Assembly: GCA_003228115.1 (NCBI GenBank)
Contig: QEVV01000008.1
Location: forward strand, 1-64,000
DNA from: Chloroflexota bacterium
GTDB taxonomy: Bacteria > Chloroflexota > Dehalococcoidia > Lucifugimonadales > SAR202-VII-2
DNA: 64,000 bases
Reading direction: 5' to 3'
The notes under the pieces are model-generated. The model was not told the origin of the DNA. It searched no databases and was given only the letters and a program-made list of their open reading frames with translations. The translations under genes were made by a program, and so were the position numbers. Positions 43,610-53,331 of this stretch are shown piece after piece; positions within the stretch are counted from its first letter, which is position 1, and every line of letters starts with the position of its first letter.

Positions 43610-44761
43610 GTGGTTACGCCCCAGCAGGACAACGAACCGCCCGTCAATGAAATGGAGGCGCTCCTCGGCCAAGAGGTGCCCCTCAAGCCCCTGCAGCGCG
43701 GTGAAGTCGTCACCGGGGTCGTGATGAATGTTGACCAGGACGGCATCTTGGTCGGCATCGGCCACAAAGCGGAAGGTCTGGTCCCTCAGAGAGAGATGAC
43801 GCTTCTCAGTGAAGAGGATCGGGAGAAGCTAAAGATAGGGGACGACATTGTCACAGTCGTCGTCGAACCAGAGCGGGGAGAGCGGCCCGCTATTCTGTCC
43901 CTGGACGGGGCGCTCCAAGAAACCGGCTGGATTGAGTTGGAGCGCTACGAGGCATCTGGAGAGGCCATGGACGCCAAGGCCGTTGGCTTCAATCGAGGAG
44001 GCCTGCTTGTTGCTGTCCACGGGGTCCAGGGCTTCGTTCCCTTCTCTCAGGTAGCGGTTGCTGGTCGTGCTCCAACGCCTGGTCAGAATGCCGAAGATGC
44101 GCTGGCCGCCAGAGTCGGCGAGCAACTCAAGGTCATGGTCATGGAGTTGGACCGGCGCCGTAACCGGATAGTGCTTTCAGAGCGAAAAGCATTACAGGGA
44201 CAACGGGATCAGAGCAAGCAGGCGCTGATGGAGACGTTGGAAGAGGGACAGACCCGGTCTGGGACAGTGTCCGGGATCAGTGATTTCGGCGCCTTCGTTG
44301 ACATTGGCGGGGCGGACGGCCTCATACACATATCCGAGCTTTCGTGGTCTCCTGTTAGGACGGTCTCAGACCTTCTTGAGGTAGGCCAGAGCGTGGAAGT
44401 ATACGTATTAAAGGTAGATAGGGAAGCAGGGAAAATAGCTCTGAGCCTTCGACGGATGCAGCCTCAGCCGTGGGATAGCGTGACGGAACGGTTTCATGTG
44501 GGCCAGTTGGTGCAATGCACTATCACGAACCTGGCTGAATTCGGGGCCTTTGCCCGGATCGAAGATTCAGTGGAGGGGCTCATCCACATTTCGGAGCTCA
44601 GCTACGATGCCCTGCGCCACCCCAAGGAAGCGGTCACTGTGGGGGATGTAGTTACGCTGAAGATCCTTCACATAGACCCTGAGCGGCGCCGGATCGGCTT
44701 GAGCCTCAAGGATGCACAGGGGTCCATGAACCTGGATGAATGGAGTCGAGAGCAAGAGTAG
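43610..44761 (+). CDS. rpsA: S1 RNA-binding domain protein, ribosomal protein S1 homologue
   Basis: This 383-residue protein has four S1 (OB-fold) repeats starting near residues 30, 115, 205 and 290. The last two carry the typical FGAFVDIGGADGLIHISELS and FGAFARIEDSVEGLIHISELS. Four-repeat S1 proteins are normal in Gram-positive-like and Chloroflexota lineages; E. coli S1 has six. It helps load mRNA on the ribosome. The start is GTG with a distant AAAGGA, so an internal ATG at 43652 is possible. clpC follows after 43 bases. Confidence 0.92.
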   Translation: MVTPQQDNEPPVNEMEALLGQEVPLKPLQRGEVVTGVVMNVDQDGILVGIGHKAEGLVPQREMTLLSEEDREKLKIGDDIVTVVVEPERGERPAILSLDGALQETGWIELERYEASGEAMDAKAVGFNRGGLLVAVHGVQGFVPFSQVAVAGRAPTPGQNAEDALAARVGEQLKVMVMELDRRRNRIVLSERKALQGQRDQSKQALMETLEEGQTRSGTVSGISDFGAFVDIGGADGLIHISELSWSPVRTVSDLLEVGQSVEVYVLKVDREAGKIALSLRRMQPQPWDSVTERFHVGQLVQCTITNLAEFGAFARIEDSVEGLIHISELSYDALRHPKEAVTVGDVVTLKILHIDPERRRIGLSLKDAQGSMNLDEWSREQE

Positions 44762-44804
44762 CAACCGCCCCCCCATCGCCATTCGATCCTTTAGGGAGTT
44801 TTAC

Positions 44805-47264
44805 ATGGTAAGCAGATTCGAGAAGTTTTCTGAACGCGCACGCAGAGTACTCTCGCTGGCTCAAGAAGAGGCCCAGCGATTCAATCACAACTACATCGGG
44901 ACGGAACACGTCCTCTTGGGCCTCGCCCGAGAGACAGAAGGTGTGGCTGCCCGAGTTCTGGTTAACCTTGGGGTGGAGCTAAGCAAGATTCGCTCTGCCG
45001 TGGAGTTCATCATCGGCCGGGGAGAGCGTCCCCCAACCGGGGAAATTGGCTTGACGCCAAGGGCTAAGCGCGTTATTGAGTTGGCGGTGGACGAGGCAAG
45101 GCGGCTGAATCATCACTACATCGGCACGGAGCACCTGCTCATTGGCCTGATGCGTGAAGGCGAGGGCGTGGCTGCAGGAGTGCTGGAGAGCTTGGGCGTA
45201 ACCTTGGACAAGGTGCGGGCCGAAACTAGCCGCATCCTCAGCCAGACAGCTTCTTCAGGCCACCCCGGCGGCAAGTCTGCCACGCGAACGCCGACTCTAG
45301 ACCAATTGGCTGTCGACCTGACAGCAGCTTCCAGGGCTGGCAAGTTGGACCCGGTTGTTGGTCGTGATAAGGAGATTCAGCGGGTCATCCAGATACTGAG
45401 CCGCCGCACCAAGAACAATCCTGTTCTCATCGGTGAACCCGGTGTGGGCAAGACCGCCATTGTGGAAGCCTTGGCCCAGCGGATCGTCGCTGGCGACGTC
45501 CCAGAGACCCTTCAAGGTCGGCGCTTGGTTGCCCTGGACATGGGGGCTTTGGTGGCCGGCACCAAGTACAGAGGTGAGTTTGAAGAACGGCTGAAAAAGG
45601 TAATCGAAGAGATCAAGAGCTCAGCTAACTGTGTTCTGTTCATTGATGAAATGCACACTATGGTGGGTGCTGGAGCAGCAGAAGGGGCGGTCGATGCAGC
45701 CAACATTCTGAAGCCCTCGCTGGCCAGGGGTGAGTTGCAGACCATCGGCGCCACGACTGCTGATGACTTCCGCAAGTATGTTCAGCGGGATGCGGCCTTG
45801 GAACGCCGCTTCCAGCCGGTGACAGTAGAGGAACCCTCGACCGAAGACACGGTACAGATCCTCCTAGGCATCAAGGACCGCTACGAGGCACACCACCGTT
45901 TGGAGATCAGTCACGAGGCGATCCTGAAGTCAGCCGATCTTGCTGCCCGGTTCATCCCAGACCGCTTCCTGCCAGACAAAGCCATCGACCTGATGGATGA
46001 AGCCGCTTCCATGGTGCGGCTGCGCAGCAGCGCAATGCCTCTGTCGATGAAAGAGTCCACCAAGATGTTGGACGGCCTGCGACGCGAGAAGGAAGAGTCC
46101 ATCTCCAACCAGCAATACGAATACGCTGCCGAGCTACGGGAGCGGGAGTTAAAGCTGGCTGAGAAGCTGGAGGATATGGAGAAGGAGTGGCAAGAGGATT
46201 CCGATAAGGATCGGCCCATCGTCACTGGAGAAGACATTGCTAGAGTGGTCGAAATGTGGACGGGAATTCCCGCGCAGCGGCTGGAGTTGGAAGAGTCGGA
46301 GCGGCTGCTGCACATGGAAGACGCTCTCCACGATCGCATTGTGGGCCAAGAAGATGCAATCAAAGCTATCTCGAAGGCTGTACGGCGCGCCCGTGCTGGC
46401 CTGAAGGATCCCAGGCGTCCCATAGGAAGCTTCGTTTTCCTAGGCCCCACAGGCGTAGGGAAGACGGAATTGGTTCGGGCCCTGGCCGAGTTCATGTTTG
46501 GTTCTGAAGACGCCATGATCCGGCTAGATATGTCGGAGTTCATGGAGCGGCATTCAGTGTCCCGGCTGGTGGGAGCCCCTCCCGGATACGTGGGCTACGA
46601 TGAGGGCGGCCAGTTGACAGAGGCAGTGAGGCGGAAGTCCTACTGCGCGATCCTCCTTGATGAAATTGAGAAGGCCCATGAGGATGTGTTCAACATTCTC
46701 CTGCAGATATTCGATGATGGTCACCTGACCGATGCGCGGGGCCGGAAGGTGGACTTCCGCAACGCCATCATTATCATGACGTCCAACCTCGGCTCGAGTC
46801 TCATCAAGCGGAACGACGCTATGGGGTTCTCAACCAAGGCGGACGAGGTAAAGACCACCGAGCAGGACTACGAACGGATGAAGGGCAAGGTCCTAGAGGA
46901 AGTGAAGCGGTTCTTCCGTCCTGAGTTCCTCAACCGTATCGACGAGACGGTGGTATTCCATCCCCTTGCGAAGGATGAGATCCTCTCCATCGTTGACCTT
47001 CTTCTGGTGCAGGTGAAGAAGACCGTCAAGGAGAAGGACATGACGCTGGAGGTGACCCAGGAGGCCAAGGAGTTCCTTGCTGAGAAGGGCTACGACCCTC
47101 AGTTCGGAGCCCGGCCCCTACGCCGGGTTATCCAGAACGAGATTGAAGACCGGCTTTCTGAGGAGTTGCTGGCGGGCCATCTTGGAGTCGGCGACGCCAT
47201 AGTTGTGGACCTAAAGGACGGTGAGATTGTGGTCACATCCAACGTTCCGGTGGCCTCGGCCTAG
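44805..47264 (+). CDS. clpC: ATP-dependent Clp protease ATP-binding subunit ClpC
   Basis: This 819-residue protein has two N-terminal Clp repeats ([30 protein letters not shown]), AAA-1 with [12 protein letters not shown] and FIDEMH, a UVR-like middle segment ([13 protein letters not shown]) and AAA-2 with [12 protein letters not shown] and LLDEIEKAH. The ClpP-docking loop carries MGF (NDAMGFSTK). It unfolds proteins for ClpP. AGGGAG precedes the ATG at 44805; the open frame begins further upstream inside rpsA. It is the second ClpC-type protein in this window, and unlike the other it is not linked to hspR. Confidence 0.95.
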   Translation: MVSRFEKFSERARRVLSLAQEEAQRFNHNYIGTEHVLLGLARETEGVAARVLVNLGVELSKIRSAVEFIIGRGERPPTGEIGLTPRAKRVIELAVDEARRLNHHYIGTEHLLIGLMREGEGVAAGVLESLGVTLDKVRAETSRILSQTASSGHPGGKSATRTPTLDQLAVDLTAASRAGKLDPVVGRDKEIQRVIQILSRRTKNNPVLIGEPGVGKTAIVEALAQRIVAGDVPETLQGRRLVALDMGALVAGTKYRGEFEERLKKVIEEIKSSANCVLFIDEMHTMVGAGAAEGAVDAANILKPSLARGELQTIGATTADDFRKYVQRDAALERRFQPVTVEEPSTEDTVQILLGIKDRYEAHHRLEISHEAILKSADLAARFIPDRFLPDKAIDLMDEAASMVRLRSSAMPLSMKESTKMLDGLRREKEESISNQQYEYAAELRERELKLAEKLEDMEKEWQEDSDKDRPIVTGEDIARVVEMWTGIPAQRLELEESERLLHMEDALHDRIVGQEDAIKAISKAVRRARAGLKDPRRPIGSFVFLGPTGVGKTELVRALAEFMFGSEDAMIRLDMSEFMERHSVSRLVGAPPGYVGYDEGGQLTEAVRRKSYCAILLDEIEKAHEDVFNILLQIFDDGHLTDARGRKVDFRNAIIIMTSNLGSSLIKRNDAMGFSTKADEVKTTEQDYERMKGKVLEEVKRFFRPEFLNRIDETVVFHPLAKDEILSIVDLLLVQVKKTVKEKDMTLEVTQEAKEFLAEKGYDPQFGARPLRRVIQNEIEDRLSEELLAGHLGVGDAIVVDLKDGEIVVTSNVPVASA

Positions 47265-47289
47265 CGCAAGCACTAAGCAAAGGAGAACT

Positions 47290-47327
47290 CAGGGCCGGGG
47301 AGCTTGAACAAAGCCTCCCCGGCCCTG
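47290..47327 (+). terminator. clpC terminator, overlapping the radA promoter
   Basis: A perfect 13-bp stem (47290-47302 with 47315-47327) has a 12-base loop and is followed by TACTTTATTTT, 25 bases past the clpC stop. Confidence 0.85.
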
Positions 47328-47333
47328 TACTTT
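47304..47333 (+). promoter_or_regulatory. Possible radA promoter embedded in the clpC terminator
   Basis: TTGAAC, in the terminator loop, and TACTTT, in its U-tract, are separated by 18 bases. Initiation 6-7 bases downstream would fall on the radA GTG itself, giving a leaderless mRNA. The radA start has no ribosome-binding site, which agrees with this. Confidence 0.4.
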
Positions 47334-47339
47334 ATTTTC

Positions 47340-48785
47340 GTGGCAAGGCAACGCACTGACAAGGTAACGTTCCTCTGCTCTGAGTGTGGGGACACCTTCT
47401 CTCGATGGGAAGGTCGTTGCCCCGCTTGTGGGGCCTGGAACACGTTGGCAGAGTTCGCCGTACCCGCCATCGCGAAAACCAAGGAGCCCCGGCGCAGCGT
47501 GCGGACGGAATCGGCGCCTCAGGAATTGGCGTCCATCTCCGTTGATTCCTCTCCCCGCCGTCTCTCAGGCATTGGGGAATTTAATCGGGTCCTCGGCGAC
47601 GGTTTAGTGCCTGGATCGGTCATCCTCCTTGCTGGTGATCCGGGTATCGGCAAATCCACGCTACTACTGCAGGTCGCTGCAGCGTTCGCCCAGCAGGCCC
47701 CCCCAGTTGTCTACGTTTCCGGAGAGGAGTCTGCTCTTCAAGTGAGGCTGCGTGCCGAGCGATTGGGCACGCCTGGAAATGGTATCTACTTCCTACCAGA
47801 GACCAACATCGTCACGGTTCTGGAGCACCTGGAAAAGGCCAGTCCCACCGTAGTAATCATCGATTCTATTCAGACCATGGCCTCACCCGATCTGCCCGGC
47901 GGAGCGGGAAGCGTGGCCCAAGTCAGGGAGTGCGCACGCCTTTTCATTGAGTGGGCAAAGTCCAGCCAAGTCCCGGTCCTACTTACGGGCCACGTAACCA
48001 AGGAGGGGAATGTCGCTGGACCCAGGGTCCTTGAGCACATGGTTGATGTGGTGCTCTACATGGAAGGAGATCCTTTGACATCGTTCCGCCTTCTCCGCGG
48101 CGTTAAGAACCGCTTTGGCTCCACAAACGAGGTTGGCGTCTTCGAGATGCGAGAGACCGGCCTCGTCGAGGTCCTTGAGCCTTCCCGCCTCCTGTTGTCG
48201 GGCCGGCGCGAGAATTCTGTGGGCTCCGCGGTGGTGTCGGTGCTGGAAGGGGCCCGGCCTCTTCTGGTTGAGATACAGGGTCTAACCAACCCGACCGTTT
48301 TTCCGGCGCCACGCCGCACCGGCAACGGCGTGGAGTTCCAGCGGCTGCTAATGGTTGTAGCCGTGCTTTCACGACGCCTAGGCCTCTCTTTGGCGACCCA
48401 GGATGTTTTGGTGAATGTGGTGGGGGGGCTGAAGGTGAACGAGCCCGCTGCTGACCTGGGCATGGCGCTGGCCATAACATCCAGTCTCCGGGACGAATCC
48501 GTTCATCCGACGCTGGTGGCGCTAGGAGAGATAGGGCTGGGAGGAGAACTTAGGCCAGTTCCCCAGATCCGTCGGCGGTTAGTGGAGGCGGCACGCCTGG
48601 GTTTCGACCGAGCTATTGTGCCGTCGAATTCAGGTTCCGAAGATGTTGAAGTACCCGGCATCGAGGTGAGTGCTGTGTCTGACGTACGTCAAGCTCTTCG
48701 GCTGGGCCTGTCTCAAGCCAAGCGCCCGTCCGGCAGGAGTGGATCTGAAGAGATGGAAGCTGCTCATCTTGGCGGAGGCTCATAG
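47340..48785 (+). CDS. radA: DNA repair protein RadA/Sms
   Basis: This 481-residue RecA-like branch-migration ATPase has an N-terminal zinc finger (CSECGDTFSRWEGRCPACG), Walker A GDPGIGKSTLLL, the RadA-specific KNRFGS motif and a C-terminal Lon-like domain (GLKVNEPAADLGMALAITSS). The GTG at 47340 gives the usual N-terminus (ARQRTDKVTFLC); the longer frame starts inside the clpC terminator loop. The stop overlaps the GTG of larE by one base. Confidence 0.95.
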   Translation: MARQRTDKVTFLCSECGDTFSRWEGRCPACGAWNTLAEFAVPAIAKTKEPRRSVRTESAPQELASISVDSSPRRLSGIGEFNRVLGDGLVPGSVILLAGDPGIGKSTLLLQVAAAFAQQAPPVVYVSGEESALQVRLRAERLGTPGNGIYFLPETNIVTVLEHLEKASPTVVIIDSIQTMASPDLPGGAGSVAQVRECARLFIEWAKSSQVPVLLTGHVTKEGNVAGPRVLEHMVDVVLYMEGDPLTSFRLLRGVKNRFGSTNEVGVFEMRETGLVEVLEPSRLLLSGRRENSVGSAVVSVLEGARPLLVEIQGLTNPTVFPAPRRTGNGVEFQRLLMVVAVLSRRLGLSLATQDVLVNVVGGLKVNEPAADLGMALAITSSLRDESVHPTLVALGEIGLGGELRPVPQIRRRLVEAARLGFDRAIVPSNSGSEDVEVPGIEVSAVSDVRQALRLGLSQAKRPSGRSGSEEMEAAHLGGGS

Positions 48786-49621
48786 TGGCTCCTTTGGATA
48801 GCGAACGGCTCTTGGAAGGCCTTCTGCAGGAGATGGGTTCTGTGTTGGTGGCCTACTCCGGTGGAGTGGACTCCACGTACCTTGCGGCGGTCGCCAATGA
48901 GGTGCTGGGAGCGTCGGCGCTGGCCGTGACGGCCCAATCGCCCAGCCTGGCCCCAAGTGAGCTTGACGAGGCAGTGGAAATGGCTGGTTCTCTTGGCCTA
49001 CGCCACCGCGTGGTGCAGACCGATGAAGTGGAGGATCCCAGGTATCTTGCCAACAACCCTCGGCGTTGTTTTTTCTGCAAGGATCACCTCTATACACACC
49101 TCCAGGCCATTGCCGCAGATGAAGGCATTGCCTGGGTTGCCAACGGCGCCAATACAGATGATCTTGGCGACTACCGGCCGGGCCTGGAAGCCGCATCAAA
49201 ACACGGAGCGCGCAGTCCGTTGGTGGAAGCGGGCTTAGCGAAAGAGGACATCAGGGAGTTGTCACGTCTGCGTGGTCTCCCTACAGCAGACAAGCCTGCT
49301 CAGGCCTGCTTGTCATCCCGCATTCCCTACGGAACCGCGGTGACTGTGGAGGCGCTCCACCAGATTGCCAAGGCGGAAGCGGTACTCAGGGGCCTTGGGT
49401 TCCGGCGGTTCCGCGTACGTCACCATGACTCCATCGCTCGCATTGAAGTTGAGCCGTCCGACCTGCCAGTGCTTCTGGAGCAACGGGAGGATATCGTCCT
49501 GCAACTCAAGGCGCTGGGCTATGCCTACGTTAGTGTGGATCTTGAAGGCTTCCAGAGCGGGAGCCTCAATAGGGTCCTGCCGGATCGGCTAAAGCACAGG
49601 CCTCGCAAGGTATCGAGTTAG
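48785..49621 (+). CDS. larE: ATP-dependent sacrificial sulfur transferase LarE
   Basis: This 278-residue PP-loop enzyme has SGGVDS at residues 25-30. It adds sulfur to the carboxylates of pyridinium-dicarboxylate mononucleotide during synthesis of the nickel-pincer cofactor of lactate racemase. Cys175 (KPAQACLSSR) corresponds to the sacrificial cysteine of the Lactobacillus enzyme. larC follows downstream; larB and larA are not in the window. It is transcribed with radA. Confidence 0.92.
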   Translation: MAPLDSERLLEGLLQEMGSVLVAYSGGVDSTYLAAVANEVLGASALAVTAQSPSLAPSELDEAVEMAGSLGLRHRVVQTDEVEDPRYLANNPRRCFFCKDHLYTHLQAIAADEGIAWVANGANTDDLGDYRPGLEAASKHGARSPLVEAGLAKEDIRELSRLRGLPTADKPAQACLSSRIPYGTAVTVEALHQIAKAEAVLRGLGFRRFRVRHHDSIARIEVEPSDLPVLLEQREDIVLQLKALGYAYVSVDLEGFQSGSLNRVLPDRLKHRPRKVSS

Positions 49622-49670
49622 CTGCGGATTGATGGGGGAATAGCTCTAGGGCAGAAGGTGAGCGCCAACA

Positions 49671-49814
49671 ATGGGAGACATGCAGGTGTTTCTTGGGCCG
49701 GTCATTCTTTGTGTCGGCCTTTTTCTCATAGGTTGGTTCTACGACTGGATACGTGGGAGACGGAACAAGAGGGATATCGAACTGCCTGAGCGAGAAGACG
49801 AGGGTGATCGGTGA
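49671..49814 (+). CDS. 47-residue single-span membrane protein between larE and larC
   Basis: An ATG at 49671 opens a 47-codon frame. Its N-terminal hydrophobic segment (VFLGPVILCVGLFLIGWF, residues 6-23) is followed by a basic stretch (RGRRNKR) and an acidic tail (ELPEREDEGDR). By the positive-inside rule the C-terminus should face the cytoplasm. Its stop overlaps the larC GTG (GTGA), so it is translationally coupled to larC. AAGGTGA lies about 10 bases upstream; Met4 could also be the start. I do not recognise the family. Confidence 0.65.
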   Translation: MGDMQVFLGPVILCVGLFLIGWFYDWIRGRRNKRDIELPEREDEGDR

Positions 49815-50986
49815 AGGCTGCCTACTTCCATTCCGTGGGAGGCGCCAGCGGGGACATGACCCTAGCTGCGCTTCTTGACGCTGGTCTTCCCCTCCCCAAG
49901 TTGGAAGAGGCCATCGCCGCGCTGGGCCTCTCTGGCATCGGGCTCAAGACTTGGCGCGACCGCCGCGGGGCCATCGCCGGGACCCGAGTTGATGTTGATG
50001 TACCCGATGGGCCGGCTCGGAGCATAGCCGACTTCGTCAAAATCATTCAAAACAGCAGCCTGCCGGAAACGGTTCAAAAGCAGGCCGTCTCTATCTTTGA
50101 GCGTTTGGGTGAGGCAGAGGCAGCCGTCCACGGCACCCATGACGGGCCGCCAAAGCTCCACGAGTTGGGTTCTCTGGATACCCTTGTGGATGTCGTTGGA
50201 GCTGTTGCCGGACTACACACAATGGGAGTTGAGGCGGTCTACGCTTCGCCATTGATGTTGGGATCTGGGACGGTAAAAACGAGCCACGGGATTCTCCCCG
50301 TGCCAGGGCCTGCGACTGCCCATCTCATTGCCAGTGCTGCCGCTCCGGTCAGTCCCCCGCCCAGGGAGCCTCTGGGAGAGCTCACAACACCCACTGGTGC
50401 GGCGATCCTCACTACCTTGGCTACCTTTTCGACGCCGACAATCCGTGTTGAGGCTATCGGTTACGGCCTGGGCGCGAAGAAGGTAGACGGCCTCCCCAAT
50501 GCCCTAGCGGTGTGGTTGGGAGAGGTAACCAGCGAAGGCTCTTCCCTTGTCCTCCTAGAGACCAACATCGACGATTCGACGCCTGAAGTATTGGCCTATG
50601 TGCAGGAACGCTTGATGGAATTGGGTGCATTGGATGCCTGGCTGACGCCGGTTCACATGAAGAAGGGGAGGTCTGGGGCGCAATTGAGCGTGCTAGCGGA
50701 GGCGAACCTTGAGCCGCTGCTTGTGGAAGCAATCCTTAGGGAGACGTCAACCCTGGGAGTGCGCAGGCGATCTGTAGACCGCTACGAGGCGCAGAGAGAA
50801 ATGAGGCAGGTGGAGACCGACCTAGGCGTCATTGGCGTCAAGGTCAAGCTCCTGAACAAGCGAGTCATTTCCGTTGCCCCCGAATTTGAGGACTGCCGCC
50901 GCTTGGCTCAAGAGCTAGGGCTTCCGTTGCAGGAAGTGTATCGGATTGCCGAAGAGGCGGCCTGGTCGGCGGCCTCTTCGATTTGA
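49811..50986 (+). CDS. larC: Nickel insertion protein LarC
   Basis: This 391-residue LarC (UPF0272) family protein is the cyclometallase that inserts nickel into the pincer cofactor using CTP. The N-terminal segment YFHSVGGASGDMTLAALLDAG, the HELGSLDTLVDVVG block and the C-terminal METNIDD-like LLETNIDDSTPEVLAY region are typical. It starts at GTG and is coupled to the small membrane gene. It is the last gene of the operon and converges with the lipoprotein gene one base after its stop. Confidence 0.93.
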   Translation: MKAAYFHSVGGASGDMTLAALLDAGLPLPKLEEAIAALGLSGIGLKTWRDRRGAIAGTRVDVDVPDGPARSIADFVKIIQNSSLPETVQKQAVSIFERLGEAEAAVHGTHDGPPKLHELGSLDTLVDVVGAVAGLHTMGVEAVYASPLMLGSGTVKTSHGILPVPGPATAHLIASAAAPVSPPPREPLGELTTPTGAAILTTLATFSTPTIRVEAIGYGLGAKKVDGLPNALAVWLGEVTSEGSSLVLLETNIDDSTPEVLAYVQERLMELGALDAWLTPVHMKKGRSGAQLSVLAEANLEPLLVEAILRETSTLGVRRRSVDRYEAQREMRQVETDLGVIGVKVKLLNKRVISVAPEFEDCRRLAQELGLPLQEVYRIAEEAAWSAASSI

Positions 50987-50987
50987 C

Positions 50988-51662
50988 CTACTGCACCTCA
51001 ACGCGAAAGGTCGCGAACACTACCTGTCCGCCTTCGGACCAAGCTGCATTCACCACGATCCGATACTCACCAGGTTCCTGCGCCATAATGTAGTCAAAGT
51101 TGGGGTAGCTGGAATCCGCCGACAACGGGAAGCCAATGAACCTGTCCAGCGGTTGTTCAGGAGCAAACTTGCCGAAGCTGGACCTGCCGGTCGGCCAAGT
51201 GTGCACGTCTAGAGCATAGGCCGCAGTGGCCGCTCCATCGAATTCGAAAGTGATCGTGTCGCCGGATGCGACGGGCAGTACCTCTGCGGCGTCCCTTGCT
51301 GAGTCACCTAGATTGAAGTTGGCGCATCGTCCAGTTGTTATAACCCCCGCAACATTTTCACCACCGGCGCTCGCAGTCAGTACGTTCGCGCCTTGGACGT
51401 ATTCGCAGAACTCCATAATCTGGGGTTCTGGGGTGGGCGTGAATGTCGGCGGAGGCGCCGGCGTGGGTGTAGCCGTGGGTAAGGGAGTCGAGGTGGGGGG
51501 CACCGGCGTTAGGGTAGCCGTGGGCACAGGGACGTTCGTAGGTGTGGGCGATGGAGGTGTAGGCGTGTCCGTTGGCGTAGATGAGCATGCCGCCAATAGA
51601 AGGACGCCTGCCGTAAGTGAGAATAGTAGTAAGGGTAGCCGGTTGAACAGGGTTTTAAGCAT
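50988..51662 (-). CDS. Lipoprotein with Pro/Thr-rich linker
   Basis: This 224-residue protein has a lipoprotein signal peptide ending in the lipobox LLAAC. About 55 residues of repeated Pro-Thr-rich linker (TPTP, PTATP and similar units) follow. A globular beta-rich C-terminal domain of about 140 residues contains two cysteines (MEFCEY and GRCANF). Such linkers hold extracellular domains away from the membrane and are common in Chloroflexota. The domain family is not recognised; its length and YPNFDYIM...YRIVV pattern suggest a pre-peptidase-like beta sandwich. The start at 51662 follows AGGTCTCTC. Confidence 0.8.
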   Translation of the reverse strand: MLKTLFNRLPLLLFSLTAGVLLLAACSSTPTDTPTPPSPTPTNVPVPTATLTPVPPTSTPLPTATPTPAPPPTFTPTPEPQIMEFCEYVQGANVLTASAGGENVAGVITTGRCANFNLGDSARDAAEVLPVASGDTITFEFDGAATAAYALDVHTWPTGRSSFGKFAPEQPLDRFIGFPLSADSSYPNFDYIMAQEPGEYRIVVNAAWSEGGQVVFATFRVEVQ

Positions 51663-51786
51663 GAGAGACCTGTATTCGTTAGCGTTGCGAATATCGTAGC
51701 ACACATGCGATTGCTTTGATATTCGGTATGGGAAGGGGAGAGCTAGAGAACGAATGGTAGGAGGGGACGAACCCCTCGAAGCTTGG

Positions 51787-52677
51787 CTAACCCCGGCGTC
51801 GAAGTGCCAGAAACACCCCGGCCAATATCAGAAACCCACCGACGATGGTCCAGACTGATGGCGTCTCCTGCAGCACGAACCAGGCCAGTAATGAAGCTCC
51901 CACAGGCTCCGCCATAACAGCTATCGCAACCCCGGTTGCTCTGATGTGCCCCAATGACCAGTTCAAGGAGGTGTGCCCCACGACCTGCGGCGCCAGCGCA
52001 ACCAGGGCCAGCCACAAGTAGGTGGAGGCAGCAAAGCCAGTGAATGTAGCGCCAGAACCGATGGCCGTAGCGAAGAGCAACACAGCGGCGATCGGATACA
52101 CGACCCCGACGTAGGTGAGGGCGGTTGTATGTCCCCGGACACTCCTCCCGATAAGCAGATAGCCCGCCACCGATACCGCCCCAGCGACCGCCAATAAATT
52201 TCCCTTCAGCTCCTCCCCGCTGAGCGAGAGATCACCGGCCGTAATAATGACGCCACCCGTGACGCCAACCGCTATGCCCAAGACTTCTTGGGGCAAGGCG
52301 CGCTCCCGTAAGAAAACCCATGAACCGACGACAACGAAGATTGGACTGCTAGTCACCAGAAATACTGAACTGGCGACAGAGGTGAACTGGAGGGAGGCGA
52401 TCCACAGACCCAGGTGGAGGGCAAGGAAGCCGCCGGATACGGCCATAAGGCCGATCTGCTTGAGGGTCGGGCGGGAGGGGTGGCTGTGGTATTTGAGCCC
52501 GGCCAGAGGGGCCAGAACAACCGAAGCAATACCCATGCGGTAAGCAGCGATAACGGAGGCTGGAGCCTCGTCAGCCAGGCGGATGAGAACGGCGGCGGAA
52601 GAAACGGCCAGAATCCCCATGCCCAGGACCAGGTATAGCAGCACTCGCTCCCAGCTTTGCTCTTTCGACTGGTCCAA
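51787..52677 (-). CDS. EamA/DMT-family permease
   Basis: This 296-residue protein has ten predicted hydrophobic helices in two homologous EamA halves. The second half begins around GNLLAVAGAVSVAGYLLIGR. The family exports metabolites such as amino acids or acts as nucleotide-sugar or drug transporter; the substrate is unknown. It starts 29 bases after the stop of the gene downstream of dnaJ and could be read from that operon. Confidence 0.88.
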   Translation of the reverse strand: MDQSKEQSWERVLLYLVLGMGILAVSSAAVLIRLADEAPASVIAAYRMGIASVVLAPLAGLKYHSHPSRPTLKQIGLMAVSGGFLALHLGLWIASLQFTSVASSVFLVTSSPIFVVVGSWVFLRERALPQEVLGIAVGVTGGVIITAGDLSLSGEELKGNLLAVAGAVSVAGYLLIGRSVRGHTTALTYVGVVYPIAAVLLFATAIGSGATFTGFAASTYLWLALVALAPQVVGHTSLNWSLGHIRATGVAIAVMAEPVGASLLAWFVLQETPSVWTIVGGFLILAGVFLALRRRG

Positions 52678-52705
52678 GTTGGCTTCGGGGTTCGCTAGAG
52701 TTGCG

Positions 52706-53290
52706 CTAGGCTAGGAGTGCCTTCTTCTGCTCCTGCAGCGTCTGCTCGTACTGCTCATCCAATCTTGTACGCGCTCGACGCCACTCGTCCTGGAATTGAG
52801 GGATTCTCTCTAACTGAGACCGCCACTGAGGTCCAAGCTGCATTTCCATGGACCGCAGCGCTTCCGGAGGAAGGCGGGTTTCGAATTCTTGTTTGAAGTT
52901 GAAGTAGGCTTGCTGTTGAGCGCCTTCATAGTAGGTCAGAACGTGCTGCACCTGTTCTACGACTTCTTTGACCGCTGCGGCTCCGCCCTTCAGAGCGAGA
53001 ATTCCTTCCAAGGCTAGGAGTGCCGTTTCCTTGGCTCTGGGGTCCTTGGGCAGTGTGACATTCTTGACCAAAGTGCCCGCGATTCCTTCCTGAACATACG
53101 CCCTGTCGCTAGCGTCGGAACGATCCACCTCAGCTTGCAGATCGCTGACCTCTCTGCGCATGTACCTGCCTGCAATGGAGTTTCCCACCGGCACCTGATC
53201 CAGGCGCCTCAGGTCCTCTGGCGTCGCATCCCCTAGGGCGTCAGCCCGTTCCATAGCTCGTTCCAGGGCGGTCTTTATTTTGTCTTCCAT
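52706..53290 (-). CDS. Uncharacterised helical protein downstream of dnaJ
   Basis: This 194-residue, largely alpha-helical protein has no signal peptide or membrane segment. It is rich in Ala, Glu, Gln and Arg, with heptad-like regions near residues 95-125 (VKEVVEQVQHVLTYY) and at the C-terminus (ARTRLDEQYEQTLQEQKKALL). I do not recognise the family. It follows dnaJ by 41 bases in the same direction, suggesting a chaperone-linked function, but that is inferred only from position. Confidence 0.75.
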   Translation of the reverse strand: MEDKIKTALERAMERADALGDATPEDLRRLDQVPVGNSIAGRYMRREVSDLQAEVDRSDASDRAYVQEGIAGTLVKNVTLPKDPRAKETALLALEGILALKGGAAAVKEVVEQVQHVLTYYEGAQQQAYFNFKQEFETRLPPEALRSMEMQLGPQWRSQLERIPQFQDEWRRARTRLDEQYEQTLQEQKKALLA

Positions 53291-53331
53291 CTGCTACTCC
53301 TCGTCTTAAGAAACGGTGGACACCCGTCCCT

